A DNA stretch of 64,000 bases from Cyrtodaria siliqua (lineage: Eukaryota; Mollusca; Bivalvia; Adapedonta; Hiatellidae). Below, one piece after another: positions 1 through 12,228 of the stretch. Every line of letters starts with the position of its first letter. Positions within the stretch are counted from its first letter, which is position 1. The stretch covers positions 62,001 through 126,000 of the forward strand of contig JAWPHD010001217.1 of the NCBI GenBank assembly GCA_037043455.1. Direction: 5' to 3'. Both the position numbers and the translations under genes were made by a program. Below the pieces are notes generated by a model. That model was given only the letters and a program-made list of their open reading frames with translations. It was not told the DNA's origin and did not search any database.

Positions 1-540
1 GTGCAGTGTGGCGGCTGTAAAAAGTCTCCCCTGCTACGAATCAGTAGTGTTATTTTTACTGGTCCTTTGGGACCAACGAGCCCAATATAGTGGCTTTGAA
101 GTAGAATACCGCTTAAGCCGGTGCTAGCGGGCGTGAGCGGTGTTGCTTCTTTCATTACTTCTCATGAACAGACTCAATAAAACCGAGTCTGCTACTTTAT
201 TCTCTTAATTGTGCTTGTTCCTTACAAAGGATCACCTTTATCAGTAGTTATTAACATTCACACTAGCGTTCGTTTAGTGCAGTGTGGCGGCTGTAAAAAA
301 GTCTCCCCGTGCTACGAATCAGTAGTGATTTTTTTACTAGTCCTTTGGGACCAACGAGCCCAATATAGGTGGCTGTGAAGTAGAATATCGCTTAAGCCGG
401 TGCTAGGGGGCGTGAGAGATGTTGCTTCTTTCATTACTTCTCATGAACAGTCTCAATAAAACCGAGTCTGCTACTTTATTCTCTTAATTGTGTTTGTTGC
501 TTACAAAGGATCACCTTTATCAGTATTTATTAACATTCAC
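1..540 (+). repeat. Tandem terminal repeats at the 5' side of a Penelope-like element
   Basis: Two head-to-tail copies of a roughly 270-bp unit (1-276 and 277-540) each begin GTGCAGTGTGGCGGCTGTAA and end near CCTTTATCAGTA. Each holds a perfect 7-bp hairpin, CAGACTC/GAGTCTG, around AATAAAACC (unit A about 172-194). A further copy follows the coding part at 1790-2178. Direct, partly tandem terminal repeats are usual in Penelope-like elements. Confidence 0.7.
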
Positions 541-1290
541 ACTTTTGTTTTTGTACTGCTATGAAAGATATTTTATGTTGAGTTTGTCACCTGCTAGCCA
601 GGGTGAAATTATTGATGCATTTAATAATACTTCTCGGTATCTTGATGACATAGTCAATATTGATAATCCGTTCTTTGCTCATATGGTTACTAACATGTAT
701 CCACCAGAGCTCACGTTGAATAAAGCCAACAGTTCGGATACAGTAGCAGCATTTCTCGATCTTCATCTCTCGATTTTAAATGATTGTATTCATACTAAAA
801 TCTATGATAAGAGAGATGATTTCAATTTTAACATCGTTAATTATCCACACCTGGATGGTGATGTACCTCGTGCTACCTCATACGGGGTGTATATATCCCA
901 GCTCATTCGATTTGCTAGAGCGTGTAATGATGTTATAAACTTCTTCAGCAGGGTTTTCGTTATCACAAACTACGTAGATCTTTCTCTAAATTCTACCGCC
1001 TCAACGAGGGCTTGCTGGAACAGTACAACACCAACCTTAAAGCACTTCTGCGACTAGGCATAGCACAACCCTCATTTTATGGAGATGTGGTTTATAAACT
1101 TCGAAAGCTAATGGGGTCTGACGGGTTTCCTGACCGCTTTACAAATTTAATCAGGAAGTTCGTCAGAAAAGAATATAACACTTTAGTTTTACAGCGCACT
1201 GCATGTTTAGTGATTGACCCCTCTACAGTCAGTCATTACGCTTCACTTTTCACTTGTGCGATGACTGGACTACCTCTTGGGACTCTATGA
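541..1290 (+). pseudogene. Penelope-like reverse transcriptase, 5'-truncated and frameshifted
   Basis: The frame begins directly after the terminal repeat, inside reverse transcriptase motif B (LFLYCYERYFML), and continues through motif C, SRYLDDI, where DD are catalytic aspartates. It then follows a conserved C-terminal region: KIYDKRDDFNFNIVNYPHLD, YGVYISQLIRFARAC. Near 945-1010 a frameshift moves the reading to another plus frame, which carries LLRLGIAQPSFYGDVVYKL and LQRTACLVIDPSTVSHYASL up to a stop at 1290. Motifs 1, 2 and A are missing, so this copy cannot be active. The family is recognised from the RT pattern; assignment to Penelope-like elements rests on the RT motifs plus the terminal repeats, and no GIY-YIG domain is seen. 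Confidence 0.75.
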
Positions 1291-1789
1291 TTGTACCTAC
1301 TGAAACCCCAACTAAGGGAGGTGGGTGCATGCGCTTTCGTCCCTCGAGTTTTCTGGTCGCACCCTAGATTGGTTTTCTCTTTAGCTTCAACTTCTATGGT
1401 TGTTCAGTACGATTCTGGATACATCCTGAGATGTTTATTTTTTTTATTTTTTTTGTATGTGTTTCTTTAGTTAGTTATTCAGGATGTGGACTTTATTGTT
1501 AGAGAATTCCTTTTGATGGGATTTAGTTTTGTTTACACTGTCTTGTCTATTTGGGCGCTGAAGACAGGATAATAGCGAGGATTGTGCGCATATAAATCGA
1601 TTCAAGCTAACCAGTAGGCCTTATTACCTAATGACCGTTCCAAGTCGGTAAACCTGTCTTCACCACCCTTTCTGTTGTTTTTTGTCTCTTTCTTTGTATT
1701 TTCAAGTCCTTGTTTGCAGTACAGTGCGGACCTACGATGCCATTGCTGTCGGACGCTGTGGTTTCTATATGACCCTATATCTCATGTTT
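1291..1789 (+). mobile_element. 3' untranslated part of the Penelope-like element
   Basis: This stretch joins the RT frame to the downstream terminal repeat. It contains CTGACCGTTCC-like and GTACAGTGCGGACC motifs that recur on the minus strand at 43500-43950 and on the plus strand at 50815-50880, so those loci are relatives of this copy. No ORF is seen. Confidence 0.65.
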
Positions 1790-2178
1790 GCTTCTTTCAT
1801 TACTTCTCATGAACAGACTCAATAAAACCGAGTCTGTTACTTTATTCTCTTAATTGTGTTTGTTGCTTACAAAGGATCACCTTTATCAGTAGTTATTAAC
1901 ATTCACACTAGCGTTCGTTTAGTGCAGTGTGGCGGCTGTAAAAAGTCTCCCCGTGCTACGAATCAGTAGTGTTATTTTTACTAGTCCTTTGGGACCAACG
2001 AGCCCAGTATAGGTGGCTGTGAAGTAGAATACCGCTTAAGCAGGTGCTAGTGGGGGCGTGAGGAGTTTTGGTTCTTTCATTACTTCTCATGAACAATCTC
2101 AATAAAACCGAGTCTGCTACTATGTTCTATTAATTGTGTTTGTTGCTTACAATGGATCACCTTTATCAGTATTTATTA
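1790..2178 (+). repeat. Downstream terminal repeat of the Penelope-like element
   Basis: It repeats the terminal unit: a partial copy 1790-1921, then a full unit from GTGCAGTG at 1922 to the CCTTTATCAGTATTTATT end. It is in direct orientation with 1-540. Homology stops near 2178, taken as the element end. Confidence 0.7.
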
Positions 2179-2879
2179 TGTACAATTCAGTCACCGCTTT
2201 AAAGTGCATGTTCAGTATTATGAAAAATAAATGTTTTGATATAATTTAAAATGAGAGTACTTATACGTTTCGCCTAGTGTATGTAGTTGAGCTCACTGGT
2301 ACAGGAAGATGAGTGAAATATTGTAAAACAATGAGGTTAAACTCAAAAAATGGTGTACATTTTATATTGTTCATGTTTACACTACGGGCATTTACGGTCG
2401 TTAAAACACCGCAGTGGCACGCCTAAATAGTGTATTAATATTGGGAGCATCAATGTATTGCGTTAGGACGTACAATGATACTGTTACAGCAGTTATAGAC
2501 AGCTATATCGATCCCGGCTGTTTATGTCAAGGAATCACCTAAGGTGAAGATTGGTGTAAAGATGTCTGCAGGATTGATATGATTCTGGCATTTGTAAATT
2601 TTGCGTAACCTCGTATCAACAAATGTGGACTAGATGAAACAAGTGAAGAGTTGTTCACAGACAAACCTGCATACCACTCTCTATTCCTAAAATATTATGG
2701 AGTTCTGACAAAGGATTTCCACACTGGTGAATTGTAATTAACTTTTATTTCATTCATCCTATTGCATACATGTATGAATATCGTGCTAAACACAAAAAGT
2801 AAAACTAAAACAGTGTATGACATCTTAATAAAAACAGTTATAACCAACAATTCAAGTTAATACAAGAGGCTCCATCGCT
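2179..2879. other. Unannotated AT-rich DNA
   Basis: I see no gene, RNA or repeat structure here. Confidence 0.4.
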
Positions 2880-4590
2880 CTACTGGCTATATGGAGTATC
2901 TGATGGGGAACACGACAACAACATGCGCAGCTAGGCCTTGTACTGATCATTCCTACCAAGTGTCACTGAAATCCAGCCAGGGGTTCAGGAACAATTGTCT
3001 GGATACAATTTGTGTATATTAGGCCATAACTTATTCAACCAAAATACGGCGATGATATTCGTTGAAATTCGGCAAGGAGTTCAAAAGAGACTGGTCTGGA
3101 TAAAGTTTGTGAATAAAAACCTTTAAAGGGCTATAACTCCGCAAAAATCATTCAACCGGAACACGGCGATGACATGCATAACTAGGCCTGGTACTAATCA
3201 TCCCGGCAAAGTTTCGTTGAAATCCAGCCAAGGGTTAAAGAGAAATAGTCCAGATAAAGTTTGTGTAGTAAAACCTTTAAAGGGCCATAACTCTGCCAAA
3301 AATCATTCAACTGAAACGCGGTGACGATATTCATAACTAGATTTGGTACTGATTACCCTTGCAAAGTTTCATTCAAATCTGGCCAAACGAAAGCCATATC
3401 GTCTTAATGAGTCAAACTACAGCATTTTAACTAATTCAAGGGCCGTAACTCCGGTGTTACAAATACGATTTGGCTGGTTTTCAAACTTTTCTGAGCTTAC
3501 ATTGATATTAACAATCTTTGTAAGTTTGGTAAAGATCAAATAATAAATGAATGTGCTAGTGTATTTACAAGGCAGAATACAGCTTTTTAAAAACAACAAC
3601 ATGGGCCATAACTCTACTGTTACTAATCCATTTGGCTGACTTTCGACCTCGTCCAAGCTTTTATTGATATTAACGATCTGTGCATGTTTGGTAAAGATCA
3701 AATAATAAATGAAGGTGCTAGAGTGTTCACAATGCAGAATACGGCATGTTTTAACGAATCAAGGGTCATAACTCTGCTGTTACTCATTCGATTTGGCTAG
3801 TTTATGAACTTGTCCGAGGTTTTATTGATATTAACAATCATTGTAAGTTTGGTAAAGATTAAATAATAAATGATGGTGCTAAGTGTTCAAGAGGCAGAAA
3901 ATGACATTGTAGCAAAATAGGGGCCATAACTCCGGCATAAATGGGCCGATCTGGCTGTTTATCGAATTGGTTCAAGATTTCATTACTATTAACAATCTAT
4001 GTAAGCTTGGTAAAGATCAAATAATAAATGAAGGTGCTAGAGTGTTCACAAGGCGGAAAATGGCATTTTTCAGGGGCAAAAAGGGCCATAACTCTTGGGT
4101 AACTGATCCAATCTGGCTGTTTTTCACATTTGTCCAAGCTTCAATTGATATTAACAATCTTTGTAAGTTTGGTAAATATTAAATAATAAATGAAGGTGCT
4201 AAAAAATGGCGTTTTTCAGAACAAATCAAGGGCCATAACTGATCCGATTTGGCTTGTTTTCGAACTTGTCCGAGCTTTCATTGATATTAACAATTTTAGC
4301 AGAACAAATAATAAAAGAAGGTAACAGAGTGTTCACAAGGCAGAAAACGGCCTTTTCCAGAAAAACAAGGGTCATAACTCTGGTGAAACTAATCCGATCC
4401 GATGTCTGGCTCGTTGTCGAATTTATCCGAGCTTTCATTGATATAAGACACTGGCAAGGTTTCGTAAAGATCCGATTAATAATGAAGGCCCTAGAGTGTT
4501 CACAAGGCAAACGTTAATGGACGACGACGACGGACGACGGACAACTCACCATCCCATAAGCTCTGCTGACCTTTGGCCAGTAGAGGTATG
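2880..4590. repeat. Degenerate tandem array, units about 130 and 160 bp
   Basis: In 2880-3370 a unit around GGCGATGA...CATAACTAGG.CTGGTACTGAT recurs. From 3370 a unit of about 160 bp recurs, marked by TAATAAATGAAGGTGCTAGA near 3541, 3702, 3866, 4021, 4186, 4308 and 4478, each followed by GGGCCATAACTC. It ends at 4515-4590 with GGACGACGACGACGGACGAC and CTTTGGCCAGTAGAGG. The latter sequence recurs in the opposite sense at 40855-40925, so this is an interspersed family. Short ORFs here are chance. Confidence 0.75.
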
Positions 4591-5445
4591 AAACCACTAA
4601 TTATTTTCCCCATAGACACCAGTGTTAAAGTATCACATATTAATGATTTCCTGCAACTTCAACTCAAGTATGAATAATGCAGCAGTGTAATTTTCATATA
4701 GATAAACTAATTTTCACTTGAAAAATCACCGGAAAAGGTGGGGTCACAGGACATGTAAGAACGTTTTTGTTTGTTTACTAAACAGGTCAAGGGTACAGCT
4801 GTTTTCAGTGATGGTTGCTCACAAAGTGTAAGCATAGAGTCAAAATTTCGAAAATGTTCATCAGTGATCCAGTAAAACCTATTAATACGTTTCTTATACA
4901 TACAGCCACGAAATCGAACATAATTGGGCAGTTTCCTCCTACTTATAATGCCCATTTCCATCAAAAAAGGAGGGATTACTTTTTATTATAGGAACTACAT
5001 TCGACTACACCTTAGAGGTTTACGTGTAATTAGTGGTGGTACACCTAGAGCTAAAATGGCATATATACGTTAAATGGCATTGATTGTTGTAAAGTAGCTT
5101 ATCTAGCAGTGGGAAAGGAGACGCGGACACACTTGACCTTTGAAAATAATCAATACAAATTGGGTAAGAACGTTGTTTTGTTGGCTGCCAAATGATTTAT
5201 TGCAGGCTATACCACCCTAAGATTTGAGAGAATTAATAAAAAGTGTCTGACAAATGGATTTCTTGTTGTTTTTCTTTGCTTTTTTAACCTGCTGGACACC
5301 CCCTTTCTAACAAGTCCTGGATCCGTACAATAATGTTTCACTATTCCTTTTCCATTTAGGAGACACCTGTATGATATACATGAACTCAAATGAACAATAT
5401 ATACTATAATTTTGCTTTTCTTTTTAATATACAGAATCATTATAA
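4591..5445. other. Unannotated AT-rich DNA
   Basis: No supportable gene or repeat is seen. Confidence 0.4.
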
Positions 5446-5977
5446 CTATTGTTTAGGGCGCTTGCTTGAGTCAAAAAGATTCAGCAATTACATGATTAAT
5501 TTTAAAAATACGTACATAAATTATATATCATTGGAATCATTTAAAAATCGTTTGTGTAATATAAATTTTATATCCAAAATGCTTTTTAGATGGGGCTTTT
5601 CATGTAAATTCCTTGTTGCAGTGACGGCAGAAAATTAAGAAATCTCAAATAACTTTAGCTAGCCTCAATAGCTTGCTATAAAACTTTCAGGATGTCTAAA
5701 TTTACGTGTGTCCACCATATTTATACCATTTATGTATACAAATTCTGAAAAAAGTAATCTAATTTTTGATGGCAGCAGAATTTTACATTGACAATGCACT
5801 GTCAAAAACAACTTTTGCACATGAAATTTTATTTCTCGATTTTGACAAGTAAGGTATTTTTATTTACCACTCAAACTGTCTGTTTCAGTCATATACAATT
5901 TATTTAGTTTAAAGTTGAATTTTGTCGGCCAAGTCCGAAAACCCTTTGGCTGAAACAAGCGCCCCAAACAATAGTTT
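5446..5977. mobile_element. Putative TIR element, about 530 bp
   Basis: About 32 bp near 5446 (ACTATTGTTTAGGGCGCTTG) reappears inverted at 5931-5977 (CAAGCGCCCCAAACAATAGT). The interior is non-coding and AT-rich. The size and structure fit a non-autonomous DNA transposon. No target duplication is clear. Confidence 0.5.
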
Positions 5978-6152
5978 TGTTTGACTATGCAATATTCGTT
6001 GACTGGGTTATATAACAGAAGCATGTATACCATTAATAATAGGGTGTTTAGATCAAGACAACAAACACGTGCATTAAACTGATTTTAAAAATGTAAAACA
6101 TGATGAAAAAGCAATGACCATAACCCTGAAAAGCATCTAGATTAAACGAAAC

Positions 6153-6600
6153 GTTTACACAAATATACTGAAACGAAAACGAAACGCAACTCGAGACTTT
6201 CCGCTATATATTGTATATACAATATGCTGCTTTTAATCAAATAGCAAATTGTATTCCTTCAAAGAAGCAGTATTGATAGAGTACGCGTTTGGCTCAAACT
6301 CGTGAGCAAACATAGGATGCAAAGTTGTGCAAACTCTTTACGTTATATACAGTACTGAAATGGCTCAAGTTTTCAAATAGGAACTTCAACAATTATAAAT
6401 TTCTTGTTACAAAGTATACTGTGATTAAGACGTCTATAACGTCACAGTTGTGTCCTTTCTCTAACTAAATGTAACTTTTTTTTTACAAACATCTTGGGAT
6501 TTCTTTGAAATATTATGTGGAATTAAGTGTCAGTATATACAATATATAGCGGAAATTCCCGAGTTGCGTTTATTTTTCGCTTCAGTATAAATGTCTAAAC
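6153..6600. mobile_element. TIR element (MITE-like), 448 bp
   Basis: Arms of about 68 bp are inverted repeats. The left includes GAAACGCAACTCGAGACTTT and CCGCTATATATTGTATA; the right has TATATAGCGGAAATTCCCGA followed by GTTGCGTTT. The ends pair GTTTAC with CTAAAC. The interior has no ORF. Confidence 0.65.
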
Positions 6601-7990
6601 AGTAGGCTTTGCATGAAACCATGTATACGAGAAAGACATCTATGTATAAATTTAAAAACATGCATTCATATAATTATCAAAATTTCACTGTCTAATACAG
6701 AACTGTTTGGTTCTATTTGGACTAAATTACAATAAAATAAAGTAAACATTTGTACAATGCTATAGTAAATGTGTTAATATATGATGGTCTGACTTCAAGT
6801 GCCATAACAGCACGCCTCGCCGTGTTTTCTCGTTCTTATTACCTATCAACAAACTAAGACAAATAGGATTAAATACATTTGATGAAATTAAAATTGCATA
6901 CTTCTTTCATCGTTTTAGCTGAAATGAATTTATTTACTTTGATAGAAGCTAAGTACTGAGATAAATGCCGGTTTATGTTCTCTCTTGTACGGTGATTTAG
7001 AAATGGTCACATACAAACTTCAAACACCAAATAACTTAGATATTTAAAGTTGTTAAGTTGTTGTCTGTATTACCAACTTTACAGCTTTACAACTTTAAAT
7101 TTATCTTAAAATATGCTTATTTTTACACAAAAGTGAACAATAAAATTAAGAGCAATAACGTATGTGTATAATAACAGTATTAAAAGGAAACACCTATTCA
7201 TACAGTAAATAATATTAGATAATAATAGAATACTACTCCATATTGTTAAGAAAATTGCATTTAACATATTGTAATTATTAACAGTTTAGAAATTTTCAAA
7301 TAAGTTGACCATATGCTTTACAATGTATCTTTCGAGAATGCAGACAACGTTTCACAGACAATGTATGCAATAGGCCAAACAAAACAACATGTGTGGATCC
7401 GGTTCCGCTGTTGTTCCGGTTACTCGGGGACAATTATGGACGGACGGTCGATAAAACCTATTTTCTTATTTGTTTATGTAGACTTGTTTTTGAGCCGGTA
7501 AAACGAGCCTAGACTGCACGTAGGTATTACTTGGTACTTGTTACTTCGACTATCATGCTAGTATGTTTAAATAAATCAAATTGTATAATGTCATCAACAT
7601 GAAGACATTTCTCAAAAGCGAGGAAACCATCATGTCTGCATTCAGACCAACGTCCTCAAAATGTTTTTCTATTGATGCTCATACAAACAGAGCTGAACGT
7701 GTCTCATAAACAGAATTAACTTTTCCGGAGTTGCATCTGAGTAAAATCATTCGCGCTACGTACGTTCATACTTTTCTTTTACCGAAAAAGAGAGAACAAT
7801 AAATAAATAGGGTCAGCGAAAACGGCCCAAACATCTAGGGTGGGTCAAACTACACATATTATTTGATTTGGCCTATATATACCTTTCTTACCACTGGATT
7901 GTGCTTCATAGCTGTGCAGTTCATACACTAAAAGAGTGTTACATCCCTTTATTATATTTCTATGCGTGAAAGATCGGGATTTCTCAGTGC
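6601..7990. other. Unannotated AT-rich DNA
   Basis: No gene or clear repeat is seen; the 62-codon frame at 7313 has no supporting pattern. Confidence 0.4.
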
Positions 7991-8084
7991 AAGAATATTC
8001 ATAATCGCTAAATATTAATAACTAATTCAAAACACAATAACAACTAACGTTGATAACTCAGAACACAATAATAACTTACGTTTC

Positions 8085-8320
8085 GACGTTGAAGCGTGAC
8101 GTCAACAAAGTGTTGCTGACGTCGACGTCATCCGCCGATAACGTTCAATAAAGCGAATATTTGTTTAAAATACGTAATTTAAAATGTGATAAATAGATTA
8201 TTTAACTGCTGGGATCGATTATTGGGTAATCCTTCACTTGATGGTAGACGTGCTTTGTTTTTTCACTCACTCGCGTGCGCTCGTTCGTGAAAAGATCCAC
8301 ACGTCTACCACTCGTGAAGG
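8085..8320. mobile_element. Foldback element, left part: GACGTCA module and left arm
   Basis: A cluster of GACGTCA-type sites at 8098-8130 is followed by GTGATAAAT at about 8176 and then a long palindrome starting AGATTATTTAACTGCTGGGA. The first arm runs to GGTAGACGTG, the loop is about 45 bp, and the second arm starts CACGTCTACCACTCGTGAAG. The second arm is interrupted at 8320 and resumes at 10472. Confidence 0.6.
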
Positions 8321-8767
8321 CTGCGTACAGCTAAATATAGCCTGGCTTAAGCCCCGCCTTTTGTTGTATACGATTCAGTACAGAAGTGGAAGTTCACAGA
8401 GGTCAGCAGATATAACTTTGAAATGTTCAATATGCATTTTCAGGAAAGATAAACTATAGGTAAAATAATCCCCATCAGCTAGGATCATTAAATTAAATAA
8501 AAAAAATATTTTTTCATGTTTTTGAAAATGTAACATCCATTGAAATTGCATGTCATTATTCAGTGCGGATTCAATAGTGTTTGTAAACACAGACATGTGC
8601 AGAGAGGTTGAACTGAAAAAGTTGTCTTTTTCACAATTTCAAGGCTTTGTGATGGAAATATCTATGAAATAAGGTAATTTAAAGAAAATCTGGTGTATAA
8701 TTCTTGAGATATTATCTGACAGGTGTCACAGGAGGTCTATGGGAAAGTATTTAGTTTTCTACAACCT
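8321..8767 (+). repeat. Left terminal direct repeat of a nested element
   Basis: This 447-bp block, starting CTGCGTACAGC and ending CTACAACCT, is repeated in direct orientation at 10029-10470 with small differences. It contains the CAGAGGTCAGCAGATATAAC segment. No ORF is convincing. Confidence 0.7.
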
Positions 8768-10028
8768 ATAGGCTACATTCTGCATAGGGTTAAAATGAAA
8801 GTAGACATACTTTTTTTCTAACACAAATGATTTGAAAGTTTGAGAAATGTTGAATTATGGTGTATTTTGACTTTTCTTATAACTCTTTTCATGATTTTTA
8901 AATATTTCAAAGTTTTATGATGCAAAATAGGTATTTTAAATTCTTTTATTAAGGGTTGTGGACACACAATTAGCCATACCTGACACCTGGTATGCACAAC
9001 TGGCCTGTAATGCACATGTTTGACACAGTTAAAGGTATATCTAGTAGTTTTATTAATTTCTGAGGGCTTTGCATACATTGTCTGGCAAAAATGTCAGTAA
9101 GCGACAATCTACATCTGTCCGAAAAGATGTCGAAAAGCCGCTTATGTCTGTTTTGAAAAAGTTGTTGAGGTAAACTCTGACTTTGAGTTCATCGCTTCTA
9201 TACGGTTAGTGTCGATATGCAAATATTTTTTGCGGATTAATACATTTTACAAATTAAATTATTTATTATTATTTAGTTGGCAAATATATGACATTTTCTA
9301 TGTTTTTTAAAAGTTTTTTACTACCCCACCCCCTTCATTTTAATGAATGTTCATGGATCTGTACTTTAAACAGTGCTTATTGGCTGCCTGGTTGCATGAA
9401 AATGACCTGTAAAGATGCTACAAACAATATCTAGTAAAAAAAATACAATATATTGTACAGTTACAGGCAATCTTGTGTAATGAGCATATTGTGCAGGGCA
9501 GGGCCCTAAAAATGGAGTTGGGAATGATAGTCTCAGAATTATTTTTTGTAATTTTTAAACTAAATAGTTACATTTTCTTGATGGTTTCACATATAGAAAC
9601 TGCTGAATACTGTTAATTAATTCATTTGAAGGCAGATTTTGAATATATAGAAAAGCAGTGGCATTTTTATGGTAAAATCTGCTATTTTGACCCCTGAAAA
9701 TCACAAATATCATTTTTGAGTAGATATTATTTTCAAGATAGCTTCAACTGGTTAAAAATCACATGTTGTTGATGAAATCAATTTAAAATCACTTCATTTG
9801 AAGCAAAATATTGGAACGGTTGTCGAGATATGGCATTTTGAAGATTCTGGATTTACGCATAAAAAACGAAGGAATTTTGTCTTAGCCGAAGCTCTTTTAA
9901 GCCCTCATATTTTGTTGAAAAGGAGTTTTTTCTAAAAAAGAATGACATAATTTTTCTCAGATTGAATGTATCAAACAATTTAGCCAGAAAAAAATACCGT
10001 CTGTCAGGTCTGAATGTCTCTCTATAGG
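8768..10028. mobile_element. Internal region of the nested element
   Basis: About 1.26 kb lies between the two direct repeats. It has no coding frame of any length. The whole, 8321-10471, resembles a short non-autonomous element with terminal direct repeats; I do not recognise the class. Confidence 0.5.
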
Positions 10029-10470
10029 CTGCGTACAGCGAAATATAGCCTGGCTTAGGCCCCGCCTTTTGTTGTGTAAGATTCAGTACAGAAGTGAAAG
10101 TTCACAGAGGTCAGCAGATATAACTTTGAAATATTCAATATGCATTTTCAGGAAGCATATAGGTAAAATAATCCCTATCAGATAGGATCATTAAATTAAA
10201 TAATTTTATTTTTTTTCATGTTTTTGCAAATTTAACATTCATTGGAATTGCATGTCAATATTCATGGCGGATTCAATAGTGTTTGTAAACACAGACATGT
10301 GCAGAGAGGTTGAGCTGAAAAGTTGTCTTTTTTTACACTTTCAAAGGCTTTGTGATGGAAATATCTATGAAATAAGGTAATTTAAAGAAAATCTGGTGTA
10401 TAATTCTTGAGATATTAGCTGACAGGTGTCACAGGAGGTATATGGGAAAGTATTTAGTTTTCTGCAACCT
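10029..10470 (+). repeat. Right terminal direct repeat of the nested element
   Basis: This matches 8321-8767 at its start, CTGCGTACAGCGAAATATAG, and its end, CTGCAACCT. The bases AAGG occur both just before the left repeat (8317-8320) and just after the right one (10472-10475), a possible 4-bp target duplication. Confidence 0.7.
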
Positions 10471-10471
10471 C

Positions 10472-10515
10472 AAGGATTTCCCTATAATCTATCCCAGCAG
10501 TTAAATAATCTCTAT
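10472..10515. mobile_element. Foldback element, end of the right arm
   Basis: ATCCCAGCAGTTAAATAATCT-type sequence is the inverted copy of the arm at 8185-8230. It completes the palindrome once the 8321-10471 insertion is removed in thought. Confidence 0.6.
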
Positions 10516-11412
10516 ATATTGGGAAAGCAACCTCTGAGGAAGATGAGAGGAAGGATGATGTTTCCTATCAATTTGTGGTACAAGTAAGTTTATATTATCC
10601 AAGTTAGGTTTGTATTTCCTTTGTACAACTGTATTCTGAAAATAACACGAAGAAGCAAATACAAGTTAGCAATTTAACTGTACTAAATACAAAACGGTTT
10701 GATAATTCTTTACTGATTTCAGAACAAAATAAATTAAATACAAAAGGTTTGATAATTCTTTACTGGTTTCAGAACAAAAATAAAACCAAACCACAACATT
10801 AAAAAAACATGTTTTTATGTGTTAATTTGCTTATTTCATACACAAAGTTAATGTGGAGGGCCTCATCATCTGATACAAAATGGAATATCACCATTTTTGC
10901 ATGCAGTTGTATGTGTAACAGTGATTTACAGTTATACAAATGCTCACCCCACTCACCCCACACACCCCATCACCACACCTAATTACAATCGGCTCGAAAT
11001 AGGACCTTAATTCAGGGAAAGTGCACTGCAAGTATTTAAGCGTTGACGGTTAACAGGTAAAATTAAATAAGCGTTACTCTTTAGCGTGCTCACAATATTG
11101 TACAATCTGCACACTGTTTAAAAAACATATAGCATTTGTTATACAGATTGCCCTCAAAAGGTTAAATTAATAGGCGGTTCAAAAGTTTAACATGGTATAT
11201 TTGAAGATGTTTTGCTTGAACTATTCAAATGTATTAAGATTGAAAAAAAGCTTTATCTGGGTATCTAGACTAAACAAATAAAATACATTAGAATGATCTG
11301 AAATCTAGAAATGACGTAATGCACAGTGATACGGAAATCCTTAGACTGATACCTACAACTGCAATGCTTCCACTGACAAGTTCATACACTTCTGCATGAC
11401 CCTTCAATACAA
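10516..11412. other. Unannotated AT-rich DNA
   Basis: Only a short C/A-rich stretch at 10943-10978 stands out. No gene is seen. Confidence 0.4.
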
Positions 11413-11674
11413 TTACGTGGTCCGAGTATTAACTTTCATACCCCATCCAACCCGTTCTCCAAGAATCGAAAGCGGGGTTGACTGGGGTATGAAATAAAAC
11501 CTTAATTTCGGCTTAAAAAAATGCATATTGTAAAATTAAAGCATTTAATCGGTAATTTTAAACAGGTTGTCAGTAAAAACTAAACGTGTTTTTTTGTCGA
11601 AATATCCGGTATAAAATCCTGCAAATATAAGCTTTCCCATCGCTTATTAATGGAATTAAGGTGAGGCCATGTAA
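11413..11674 (-). mobile_element. MITE, TTACGTGGTCC family, copy 1
   Basis: The ends are TTACGTGGTCCGAGTATTAA and GGCCATGTAA. The inside includes CATACCCCATCCAACCCG and GGGGTATGAAATAAAACC. It is in inverse orientation to the copies at 26942-27215 and 29007-29279 and has a similar length. Confidence 0.72.
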
Positions 11675-12228
11675 TGATTAGTGCAACATATCTGTAATTC
11701 ACACAGACTCCTCCCCTGGGGATGTATTAACGGGATGAAAAAAACACTTTCATCTGTACTGCAGAACTATGAAGCCCATTACATAACCCCAAAAAGCGTT
11801 AGAAATTGGCAAAAAATAGAAACATTATTAAAACATCGGTGTTTTGCCAAATTTTAAGTTCGTCTTCTCCAAATATACAGACTGAGTGTAAATTAAGTTC
11901 AACGAATTGCTTTCTAAAATTGTCCACAGTGTAAAGGATACCGTGATGAATTTCGATTCGTTTTAAAATATGTCACAGCTCAATCTCATAGTGTCAGATC
12001 TAGCTAGACACAAACACACTCAGTCACATTAAAATAAGGTAAACGTCGAACAGGAAAAGTAGTATACTGCAGACCAAAGTTGACCAAAACACGCATACAA
12101 AACAAACAACAATTACACGGGAAATTAGAAGCAAAGTATGCGACACCACAAACATAAACCGTTGACAACAGGGTATCGTTTTAGAACGTACAGTGTCTAA
12201 AAGGTCGATATGGCTTTAAACAAGGTTG
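11675..12228. other. Unannotated DNA
   Basis: No gene or repeat is seen apart from the start of the sequence from which the adjacent minisatellite arose. Confidence 0.35.

Noticed and set aside
1..540. Hammerhead ribozyme in the terminal repeats
   Set aside because: I looked for CTGATGA and GAAA cores on both strands. Hairpins are present, but the conserved core is not, so I report structure only.
11330..11412. Possible short exon on the minus strand (GHAEVYELVSGSIAVVG)
   Set aside because: The frame is pleasing but has no clear splice sites or family match, and it abuts a MITE; it is not the missing CUB exon.
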